This document shows positions 24,505 through 31,149 of a DNA stretch of 32,756 nucleotides, piece after piece. The stretch comes from Alphaproteobacteria bacterium (lineage in GTDB: Bacteria > Pseudomonadota > Alphaproteobacteria > ATCC43930 > CGMCC-115725), in assembly GCA_021325525.1 (NCBI GenBank), contig JAJPHB010000083.1, positions 1-32,756 of the forward strand, written 5' to 3'. The first letter of the stretch is position 1. Every line of letters starts with the position of its first letter. The notes beneath the pieces were generated by a model. It was not told the origin of the DNA, did no database searches, and saw only the letters and a list, made by a program, of their open reading frames with translations. A program made the position numbers and the translations under genes.

Positions 24505-25109
24505 AGGAGCGCTTCCATATAGGGACGCATGACGTTCTGGACGCGACAGATGCGGGCAAAATGCCAAAGCCGATCGACGGTGCAGAGCCTGCGGCGGCGA
24601 CAGTCGCGCAGCGCTTCGATCGCGACGTCCAGGCCGACCTTGCTCCGATACTTAAAGCAGTCGGCGACGGTTTTGGCGGGCTCGTACACCGGCACCGCAA
24701 CGCCTTCGATCGTATGGTGCTCCACGCCGGCGGTCAGCGATTCGCCCGTCGCGCGAACGATGCGGAGCCTGACCGGTGGTTTGGTCGGCGCCCATTTGCG
24801 GAGCCCGATCATCACCCAAACCTCGTGCGGGGTCTGCGTCGTCAGCTCATGGAACTGGAGTGCCGAAAGGAGACAAATCACGCCGTGAGGAACGACACGG
24901 GCTGTCTCCGCCAGGCTATGCGTCGCGGCGAGCTCGGCATCGGCGAGCTGATAAAGTCCACGGCCGAGGCGAACCAGGCGACCCTCTTGGGTCAGGCGCT
25001 TCAGGTAAATCGGGGCGATCCCCGCGGCCGTGAAATCCCGTGCGCGCGCCACGCCTCGCGTTCGCGCGACAGCCAGAGCGCGGTCTGTGGGTGAGCGGGC
25101 GGGCTCCAT
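24501..25109 (-). CDS. abiEi: Type IV antitoxin/repressor AbiEi
   Basis: A 202-aa protein. The N-terminal winged helix-turn-helix (residues 1-60, ARDFTAAGIAPIYLKRLTQE then GRLVRLGRGLYQLAD) is the AbiEi DNA-binding module. The C-terminal antitoxin domain includes VPHGVICLLSALQFHELT, VWVMIGLRKWAP and VYEPAKTVADCFKYRSKVG. AbiEi proteins autorepress by binding inverted repeats in their promoter, and a 20-base near-palindrome lies just upstream (25131-25150). The ATG at 25109 has no Shine-Dalgarno sequence and sits about 12 bases from a TATAAT box, so the mRNA is probably leaderless. The gene overlaps abiEii by four bases (GTGA). Confidence 0.92.
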   Translation of the reverse strand: MEPARSPTDRALAVARTRGVARARDFTAAGIAPIYLKRLTQEGRLVRLGRGLYQLADAELAATHSLAETARVVPHGVICLLSALQFHELTTQTPHEVWVMIGLRKWAPTKPPVRLRIVRATGESLTAGVEHHTIEGVAVPVYEPAKTVADCFKYRSKVGLDVAIEALRDCRRRRLCTVDRLWHFARICRVQNVMRPYMEALL

Positions 25110-25120
25110 AGGAGAATGTT

Positions 25121-25126
25121 ATTATA
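25121..25126 (-). promoter_or_regulatory. abiE promoter -10 box (TATAAT)
   Basis: A perfect TATAAT on the minus strand lies 11 bases upstream of the abiEi ATG. The expected transcription start (about 7 bases downstream, near 25114) leaves a leader of only about 5 bases. No matching -35 consensus was seen; the operator palindrome occupies that region. Confidence 0.6.
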
Positions 25127-25130
25127 TCAA

Positions 25131-25150
25131 GGTACTTATTAACAAGTACC
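25131..25150. promoter_or_regulatory. Inverted-repeat operator of the abiE promoter
   Basis: ggtacttattaacaagtacc has perfect 7-base arms (ggtactt/aagtacc) and nine of ten positions symmetrical overall. It lies in the -35 region of the abiEi promoter, where binding of AbiEi would block RNA polymerase. The palindrome is seen directly; binding by AbiEi is inferred from family behaviour. Confidence 0.7.
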
Positions 25151-25173
25151 GAGATTTGCTAACACACAGAGGG

Positions 25174-25744
25174 TCACGCAAACTCGTAAGAGGCCAGGAG
25201 GCCCTCCGTCAGGAAGAAGCCTTGGCTCGGCGTCGGCGACGTTGTCCATGACGGCACAAGCTCGGCGACGCGCTGTAGGACCAGCGCCGAATGCGCGTTC
25301 GCGTTCTCCGGCCCACCGAGATTGATGATCGGGATGGCCCATTCAAGCGCCAACCGCAACGCGGTCGTCGTGCCGCCGCTGAGCGCGCCGCTTGGCGTCC
25401 AGGCAATGACGAGATGGGAGGGCGTCGCGAGATCTTGTCCCAGCACCTGTAACATGTTGCGCGCATGCAGCCGTCGTGCCGCCGGCCGACAGCGCTTCCA
25501 CGCCGGATGGAGCCGCCGAGCGATCCGCCTTGCCTCCGGCGGCGTTGAAGTCCGGCCAGGGCAAATAGATTTCCTTGCCGCCGCCGGCGCGATCGGCGCC
25601 ACGCTCGAACGCGGTGTCCGCGCCCGTTGCTCCACCTGACCGCAACACCCAGCCTTCCGTCGCGAGCAAGTATCCTAGCTCTTCCATGAGGGCGAGCACC
25701 GGCGCCGGCGTCGCTCGAGATCCTATGCCGCTATAGATGCGCAC
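25174..25744 (-). pseudogene. Frameshifted DprA/SLOG-like Rossmann protein
   Basis: Two overlapping minus-strand frames together make one protein. GTG 25744, with a GGGGAG ribosome site, begins MRIYSGIGSR and continues GGATGADTAFERGAD and KEIYLPWPDFN. The second frame continues PPEARRIARRLHPAW, LHARNMLQVLG, PSHLVIAWTPSG, GGTTTALRLALEWAIPIINL. The order fits DprA/SLOG-type nucleotide-binding proteins (GSR and GGxxGAD loops, then WTPxG and GGT). The join lies near 25545-25555 and needs a +1 shift (skipping one G after the AAC codon of PWPDFN). Either a disrupted gene or a base-calling error. No classical slippery site is visible. A sensing role in defence is possible for SLOG domains but unproven here. 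Confidence 0.7.
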
Positions 25745-25940
25745 CGCGAAACTCCCCTACCCCCTGTCGCCAGGCTCGCTCCAGCGTATTCACTACACCC
25801 TCAAAACACGATCAATGGAAACTCCCGAAACGAGGAAAAATCACGGTCCCAGAGGAGCGCGGCGACCGCGACATCCAAAACCGGGGGTACCCCCCTTCCG
25901 GCGAAAAACGTCGAAGTCTGTGGCTTCACCAAGGCTCGCG

Positions 25941-26543
25941 TCAGTGCGCCGTGACAGTGAGCGAAGCCTTGATCCGTTGCACCGCGCTGACCCCGACGCC
26001 GAAGGTGCGCGCCGCCTTCAGCACGCCCATCTTCCGCCGCAGAGCGCCGGCGATCGCGCTCTCTTTGGCGGCGGGGATGCGTGGCCGCCCGAGGCGCTTG
26101 CCCTGGCTCCTCGCCCGCGCCAGGCCCGCTTTGACGCGCTCGACGATGATGGCGCGCTCGAACTCGGCGAAAACGCCCATCATCTGGAACATCGCTTTCC
26201 CCGCCGGCGTGCTGGTATCGAGCCCCTGCTGATGCAGGTACAGATCGACGCGCTTGGCGTGCAGCTCGCCGAGGAAGCCGACGAGATCCTGCAGCGAGCG
26301 GCCGAGGCGATCGACGGACCAGGCGGCGACCAGGTCGACTTCCCGACGCGCGATCGCCTGACACAGCTGAGCGAAGCCGGGCCGCTCCTGCTTCCCCTTC
26401 GAGCCGCTGATCCCGCGGTCGGTGAACGTCGCGACCACCTCCCATCGATGCCGTGCTGCAACGGCCTCGAGCTCGCGCCGCTGATTCTCGATCGTCTGCC
26501 CGCTCGTCGACACACGCAGGTACAGGGCAACGCGCTTGCTCAT
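25941..26543 (-). CDS. Small serine recombinase (resolvase/invertase family)
   Basis: An intact 200-aa protein with ATG 26543 and a strong ribosome site GAGGGGAGG about 7 bases upstream. The catalytic N-terminal domain has YLRVSTSGQ with Ser12 as nucleophile and Arg10. It continues with FTDRGISGSKGKQERPGF, SVDRLGRSLQDLVGFLGEL and MMGVFAEFERAIIVERVKAG. The C-terminal helix-turn-helix (about 172-195, VLKAARTFGVGVSAVQRIK) binds DNA. Length and layout fit Tn3-type resolvases and DNA invertases that act on short res/inversion sites. No transposase gene accompanies it, so its target site is not obvious; a 13-base direct repeat lies upstream at 26602-26688. It may be a leftover of an inserted transposon or a dimer-resolution function of the island. 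Confidence 0.93.
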   Translation of the reverse strand: MSKRVALYLRVSTSGQTIENQRRELEAVAARHRWEVVATFTDRGISGSKGKQERPGFAQLCQAIARREVDLVAAWSVDRLGRSLQDLVGFLGELHAKRVDLYLHQQGLDTSTPAGKAMFQMMGVFAEFERAIIVERVKAGLARARSQGKRLGRPRIPAAKESAIAGALRRKMGVLKAARTFGVGVSAVQRIKASLTVTAH

Positions 26544-26601
26544 CGAGGCCTCCCCTCAAGCGGCCCTTTGTATCTCAGCCTCCCTATGCTGAAAACAATT
26601 C

Positions 26602-26688
26602 ATTTCGGTATGGGCGCTCGCCGATGTCGCGACGCCTGGAGTTCTGCGCGTCTGATGATGCAGTCGCGCCGAGGGATTTCGGTATGGG
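26602..26688. repeat. 13-bp direct repeat upstream of the serine recombinase
   Basis: atttcggtatggg occurs at 26602-26614 and again at 26676-26688, 74 bases apart, 59 and 133 bases upstream of the recombinase start. Repeated short motifs at this distance could be recombinase sub-sites or operator sites. No inverted half-sites typical of a full res site were recognised. Confidence 0.4.
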
Positions 26689-26935
26689 TCCCGGGTCGTG
26701 CGCTCTGCCCCACCCCGACCCCGAAGCAAGCGGTGAGCTTTGGCCGCTGTCTTTTGGCGTACACGCGACGGCGCCGCGGCGCCGGAGGAGCCTGACACAA
26801 CGCCCCGAGCGAGCGAGGCGCGCGGCCGCTCGGTCAAGCATCGAGCGCCCGACGCCCGCGAGGCGATCACGCCGACAGGGGCGCGGCCTCGAGCGTGCTC
26901 CGCCCCGCCGCCGAATATCGCCCCAGTATTTTATT

Positions 26936-27180
26936 GCTGTGACCCGCTTCGGGCGGTCGTCACGCGACGTCACAGCCGCCCACCTGCGGGAAAACTCGAT
27001 CACGCTTCACCTATCTCGAATCGTGAGGGATGCATGTGATCTTGTGACGACGTGACGCGCTCTGCTCCTTTCGCGCGTGTGCGCGCGTACGCGTATCTTC
27101 ACGCCCGTCACATCGACACATCGTCACAAGCCAGATCACACCTCGCCATGCGACGTGACGAGCGCGCGGAGATCGTCACG
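26936..27180. repeat. Cluster of nine GTGAC/GTCAC iteron-like motifs (candidate origin)
   Basis: GTGAC or its complement starts at 26939, 26959, 26969, 27044, 27052, 27107, 27123, 27155 and 27175. Seven or more copies extend to the consensus CGTCACR/YGTGACG. The first and third form an 8-base inverted repeat (gctgtgac 26936-26943, gtcacagc 26969-26976). Immediately to the left lies an AT-rich patch (about 26913-26938). Spaced repeats plus AT-rich DNA beside primase and helicase genes are the usual make-up of a plasmid or satellite origin. The repeats are seen; the origin role is inferred. Confidence 0.55.
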
Positions 27181-27271
27181 CGGAGTTGCGCGGAACCCTG
27201 TCTGAAGCCTTCGGGTCGGGGGCAAGGGACGACAAATGGCTACCGGCAAGAGCTGCTCGCGGAGACGCGGG

Positions 27272-29069
27272 TTATCCGAGGGTCGGGATCGGGGGCGCGG
27301 CCGGACGAGGGTAGTCGTCGTCGGCGCGCGGCGGCAGGACGAGCTCGATCGGGAGCAGCGTCGCCTTGCTGGTGGCGCTCGCGAAGCGGACCGTCGTCGG
27401 CGCGCTCTCCGCGCCGGGTAGCCGGCGCAGCGCCTGTTTCCAGACGCTCGATGCGCCGGACTTACCGGCCCAGTGCGTGCCGTTGAAGAGGCGCGCCAGG
27501 CCGACGTGATAATTCGCGACCGCCAGCGAGACCGCCTTGCCCTCGCGGTCGCGAACAACCTTCAGCCCATAGGTGCCCAGCACCTCGACTGCTTCCTCGA
27601 CCCCGACCTCCCAATGCGATGCCGTGCAGGCACGGCGGATCCATTCGCCCGTGCTGCGCTTGTTGGGTCCATCGGGCGGTAGCGGCGAGGTCAGCAGGTG
27701 CTGCAAGCAGCGCTCCTGGTCGTGGGCATCGTCTTCTGTCTCAGCCAGCGTCTTGCGCGCGAGCTGCTCGGCCAGCTCGGCGACCACATCGCTGTGCGGC
27801 AGCTCGTCGTCGACGAGAAGGTCGGCGGCCGCCAGCATGGTACCGAAGACGTCGGCCCCTCGCGCGCCGTGGCCGACCTCGGCAAGAGCGCCACGATACA
27901 GCCCGAGCGTGTCCGCCCAGCGCGGCCAGCCATCGACCAGGCGCCGCAGCAGTTGCCGCCCGCAATCGCGCATCTTCCCCTGCAACAGCTCCGGCGGCTT
28001 CTCCTGGCCGAACTCCTTCAGCTCGAGGATGGCGATGCGGCTCCGATCGGCGCCTTGCAGCGGCGGCACCAGGACCGACGAGCAGAGAAAGCTCGAGCGC
28101 GCAGTGAACTCGGCGCCGGAATGGTCGGCACCGCCGCGCAGGACCAGGCCGCCCGAGGCTGCCTGGCGGATCAGCTTGATGATGGCGAAGGACTTCCGGT
28201 TGTCCTCTTCGGACTCTAGCTCGTCGAGCGCCACCGGCAGCGAGGCGTGGCCCAGCTTCTGCCAGACGCCGGCGGCCGAGGCGTCGGAGACCGGTCAGTG
28301 CTCCGTCCAGAAGCCAGACGAGCAGCTTGTGCAGGGTCGACTTGCCGCTGCCCGGGTCGCCCGTGATCCAGACGACCGGCCGCCAGTCGATGGCGCCGGC
28401 GATCATGGCCGCGCCTAGCCAGCCGAGCAGCAACCGCGCGTCGAGATCCTTGCGCCGCCATTTCCAGGTCCCGAGAAGCCGCAGGACAAAGGCGGTCACG
28501 CTGCCGCTTCCGCCGGCAACGGGGCTGGGCCAGGGCCGCAGGACGGCCGGTGCCGCGGGATAGACGTGATGCCCGATCACGCCAGGTTCGCGCCAGCGCG
28601 GCCCGTCGAGCACGCCGTCGCCGCAATGAAGGACCAGCTGACCGCCATCGCCCAGCCAGGCGCCGCGGCCGCGGATCCGCTCCGACGGATTCCACACGCC
28701 GCATCGCGCCGCGGCGGCGCTGATCGCTTCCGCCGCTTTCTCCGGTCGCCATCCCGTCGTCACGCCGTTGGCGTCGGTGCGTGGCCAGAGCTCGTAGAGC
28801 AGATCCGTCTTGCGCCCGAATAGCGCCATGATGCCGAGCCGCGAATGCTCGCGCGCCGGCACCGCGCGCAGCTGCTTCAGGTCGTCGAGGTAATAGCTGA
28901 CATCTCCCAAGACGCCGAGGGGCACCACCGGACAGGCTTTCGGCAGGCCTATATCCGCGTTCGCGCGTTTGTCACCACCATTGTCCCGCGGGTGATCGGG
29001 TCGGGGCGCGTCGTCAGCGGTGTCGATGAGGCGGCGAACGGACGAGGCCGCATCCGAGTCGTCCGCCAC
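27272..29069 (-). pseudogene. Frameshifted replicative P-loop helicase/ATPase of the island
   Basis: GTG 29069 overlaps the Toprim gene stop (TAGTG). Frame one encodes GIMALFGRKTDLLYELWP, RGAWLGDGGQLVLHCGDG, WKWRRKDLDARLLLGWLGA and Walker A VWITGDPGSGKSTLHKLL (about residue 240). After about LLDGALT the frame must shift +1 (near 28285-28292) to continue VSDASAAGVWQKLGH, PVALDELESEEDNRKSF (Walker B-like), SRIAILELKEF and a C-terminal domain ending PPIPTLG at 27272. An in-frame TGA lies just before the join in the second frame, so no continuous reading exists. Total about 598 aa. Its place beside a Toprim protein suggests the DNA helicase of island replication, like the helicase half of P4 alpha. 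Confidence 0.75.
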
Positions 29070-30115
29070 TACGCCGCCCCTTCACCGCGCAGGACGTCGT
29101 TGACGTCCTTCAGCCCCGGCGGCGGCCGCGCAATCTTCACGCGCTTGCCCATGTCCTGGAAATGTCTGACGGCCCGATCCAGCGCCGCCGCCGCCGGGCT
29201 ACCGGGCGGGTCGTTCTGCGCCAGAATGATGACCCCCTCGATCGTATCCGGTAGCCACAGGCTTGCCATGTTGGCGAGCGAAACGGCGGCGAGCGCGCGG
29301 AGATCAGCCCGCCCCATCGCGGCGCTGAGCGCATCTTCGATGCCTTCAGCGACCATCACCCATTCGCCGGGTGCCGCATCGCTCAACGGGACGCGCGTCG
29401 CGCCGCGCCACAGTCGAACCGCGCCGCCGCGGTAACTGCCGAGCGTCTTCTTCGGATCTCGCAGCGGCGCTTTGGTGACCCGGCCATCGCTATGAGTCTG
29501 CAGCCACGTGCGGTGGACCGCGACAACCGTGCCGTTGCGGTCGCTTATGGCTGCGATCAGGGCCGGACAATGGGATTGGATTTCGGTATTCCAGCAGCGT
29601 GGTTCATACCGAAGCGACCGTGGTTGCCGGCCCACTTTGGCGAGCATGATGCCTCGCGCGGCGAGATACGCTTCGGCTGGCGTGCCGGCGAGCGATAGCC
29701 GTGCACCAAGGAAGAGCCGCATGGCGGCGCCGCGTGTCGCATTCTCGGTACGCGTCGCTTGGCTCGATCCGGCATCCCTGCGCGAGCGCAACTCGCACGA
29801 CGGGGGACCGGCGTGGTCGAGACCCAGCCAGGCCCGCGACCACAGGATCGCCCGCTTCTTGTCGCCACCGAACAGGACCTGGGCGACGAGATCGAGCGCA
29901 TCACCCCGCTTGTCTGCGGCGCCGAAATCGCACCACGCGCCCGCGCGTTCGCCGGCGAGATGCACCGCCATCGACCGGCCGGGCTCGCCGGCGATCGAGC
30001 CGACGCGCCATTCCCGACCTTCCCGACGCCCATTCGGGAGAAGCTCAATGCAGAGCGTCTCGATGCGAGCGGCGAGCAGGCCCGCAATCGCGGCAACCTC
30101 GATCAGGCGAGTCAT
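29069..30115 (-). CDS. Toprim-domain primase-like protein
   Basis: A 348-aa protein. The N-terminal half (ELLPNGRREGREWRVGSI; GAWCDFGAADKRGDALDLVA) resembles the zinc-binding/DUF7146-type domain of phage and island primases, though without a clear cysteine cluster. The middle has AEAYLAARGI, LRYEPRCW and PALIAAISDRNGTVVAVHRT. The C-terminal Toprim domain has VMVAEGIEDALSAAM (about 252-266, the Glu motif) and IILAQNDPPGSPAAAALDRA (about 290), where the usual DxD reads QND. It probably primes DNA synthesis with the following helicase, to which it is coupled (TAGTG). The altered DxD may be normal for this subfamily; I cannot tell without an alignment. Confidence 0.82.
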   Translation of the reverse strand: MTRLIEVAAIAGLLAARIETLCIELLPNGRREGREWRVGSIAGEPGRSMAVHLAGERAGAWCDFGAADKRGDALDLVAQVLFGGDKKRAILWSRAWLGLDHAGPPSCELRSRRDAGSSQATRTENATRGAAMRLFLGARLSLAGTPAEAYLAARGIMLAKVGRQPRSLRYEPRCWNTEIQSHCPALIAAISDRNGTVVAVHRTWLQTHSDGRVTKAPLRDPKKTLGSYRGGAVRLWRGATRVPLSDAAPGEWVMVAEGIEDALSAAMGRADLRALAAVSLANMASLWLPDTIEGVIILAQNDPPGSPAAAALDRAVRHFQDMGKRVKIARPPPGLKDVNDVLRGEGAA

Positions 30116-30151
30116 GGCGATCGCCGAACTGTGTTCAGAGGCGGCAACCGA

Positions 30152-30364
30152 TCAGCCGGGCTGCGAGCTGCCGATTTCTGCAATCGGCGGCTCGATCAGC
30201 CGAAGCAACGATGGGACGAGCACGAGCCGGCGATTGTCGACCTTGGTGGAGGCGAGGCGGCCATCTGCAATGGCCTCGTAGAGCTTGGTGCGGCCGATGC
30301 CGGTGGCGGCGCAGGCCTCGGTAATAGTGCAGGAGATGCGCTCGCGAAAGGGAAGGGTCGTCAT
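30152..30364 (-). CDS. AlpA/excisionase-like helix-turn-helix regulator
   Basis: A 70-aa protein, ATG 30364, with GGAGG about 12 bases upstream. The MerR-like helix-turn-helix ISCTITEACAATGIGRTKLY and then EAIADGRLASTKV and RLVLVP matches the excisionase/AlpA fold used by P4-like elements to control integrase expression and excision. It lies between the 226-aa unknown gene and the Toprim gene, all in the same direction as the integrase. It is likely the switch for excision or for the replication genes. Confidence 0.85.
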   Translation of the reverse strand: MTTLPFRERISCTITEACAATGIGRTKLYEAIADGRLASTKVDNRRLVLVPSLLRLIEPPIAEIGSSQPG

Positions 30365-30456
30365 CTGTCCCGGTGCCTCCGTTGGTCGCCGCGTCGGCGA
30401 CGGGTGATCGCGTACACGGACGATGACCGGGTGCTGCGGCTCAGGTCAAAATTCGC

Positions 30457-30499
30457 AAATTCGCCGCCTCATTTTCCCGTGATTTTCGGCGGCGAATTT
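30457..30499 (-). terminator. Perfect 12-bp inverted repeat at the end of the int-orf operon
   Basis: aaattcgccgcc (30457-30468) and ggcggcgaattt (30488-30499) are perfectly complementary, separated by 19 bases. The stop codon of the 226-aa gene (30469-30471) lies in the loop. On the minus strand the hairpin is followed by gcgaatttt, so it could end transcription from the integrase side. The large loop and short T-run make a protein-binding operator the alternative. Confidence 0.45.
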
Positions 30500-31149
30500 C
30501 GCGGCCGGCCTCTTCCCTTGCTGTCGAGGGCGTTCTTGGCTTCCCGCACCTGTTCGCGGGTAGCGCGTGGAATGGCGACCTTCGCCCAGTCCCACAGCCG
30601 GGTCTCCGAGATCGAGCGGCCCGCGGCTCTCTCCTCGGCGATGCGTCGTTCCACCGCGCGCTGAACCTCGCGCTCGCTCAGGCGAGCACTCGAGGCAGCA
30701 CGACGGGTGGGGCGTTCCCGCACGGCCACTTCGACGTACTCCGTCATGCCGCCGGTGAGTCGGTTCTTGCGCAGGTCGGGCTGGAGCCCAGCAAGGTCGC
30801 GCGGAGCAAGCGCCACGACGGTATGGTCCGGGCGTCGTCCGGTGACCTCATAGCCGCCGCGCATCAAGGCGTCATGCACGAGCCGCGGGAGGTGCACGGT
30901 CAGCAGCAGGTCCGCCCGAAATCGAAGGCGCAGCACGCGACGGGCGAGGGCGCGCTCGATAGGCGACCCGATCTCCCACTCCGGAACGCTGGCCGCGTGA
31001 TACCGCGCCTCGGCTCCGGCGCCGCGACGGGCCGCCGCGCTCAGCGTGTGGGGCTCTATGCCGATCCAGCGGCGGCAGGCCGCCGCGCGGCAGGGGGCCA
31101 GCCGCTCGGCGAATTGCCAAAGGGTGACGTACGGCGCGTCGTCGGTCAT
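30469..31149 (-). CDS. Hypothetical island protein downstream of the integrase
   Basis: A 226-aa protein. ATG 31149 overlaps the integrase stop (ATGA), so the two are co-translated. The N-terminus VTLWQFAERLAPCRAAACRRWIG is Cys-containing and helical. The middle reads ADLLLTVHLPRLVHDALMRGG. The C-terminus, about 140-226, is very basic and helical (EREVQRAVERRIAEERAAGR; LWDWAKVAIPRATREQVREA), suggesting nucleic-acid binding. I do not recognise the family. Coupling to the integrase suggests a role in integration, excision or replication. Confidence 0.75.
   Translation of the reverse strand: MTDDAPYVTLWQFAERLAPCRAAACRRWIGIEPHTLSAAARRGAGAEARYHAASVPEWEIGSPIERALARRVLRLRFRADLLLTVHLPRLVHDALMRGGYEVTGRRPDHTVVALAPRDLAGLQPDLRKNRLTGGMTEYVEVAVRERPTRRAASSARLSEREVQRAVERRIAEERAAGRSISETRLWDWAKVAIPRATREQVREAKNALDSKGRGRPRNSPPKITGK

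Larger units (their letters stand above)
26544..27271. other. Gene-free region between serine recombinase and replication genes
   Basis: 728 bases without a credible gene. Frames on both strands are Arg/Pro/Ser-rich and look like GC-bias shadows. The left part (26545-26690) contains the recombinase promoter region and a 13-base direct repeat. The right part (26913-27180) contains an AT-rich patch and nine GTGAC/GTCAC motifs. This is the most likely place for the replication origin used by the flanking helicase and Toprim genes. Confidence 0.6.

Noticed and set aside
25883-25894. Perfect palindrome gggggtaccccc between the SLOG-like gene and the recombinase
   Set aside because: Short and without a matching partner; no transposon terminal repeat or T-run was found to give it a role.
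26584-27003. 139-aa minus-strand frame in the gene-free region
   Set aside because: Arg/Ser-rich, no recognisable motif, and overlaps the repeat cluster; more likely non-coding.
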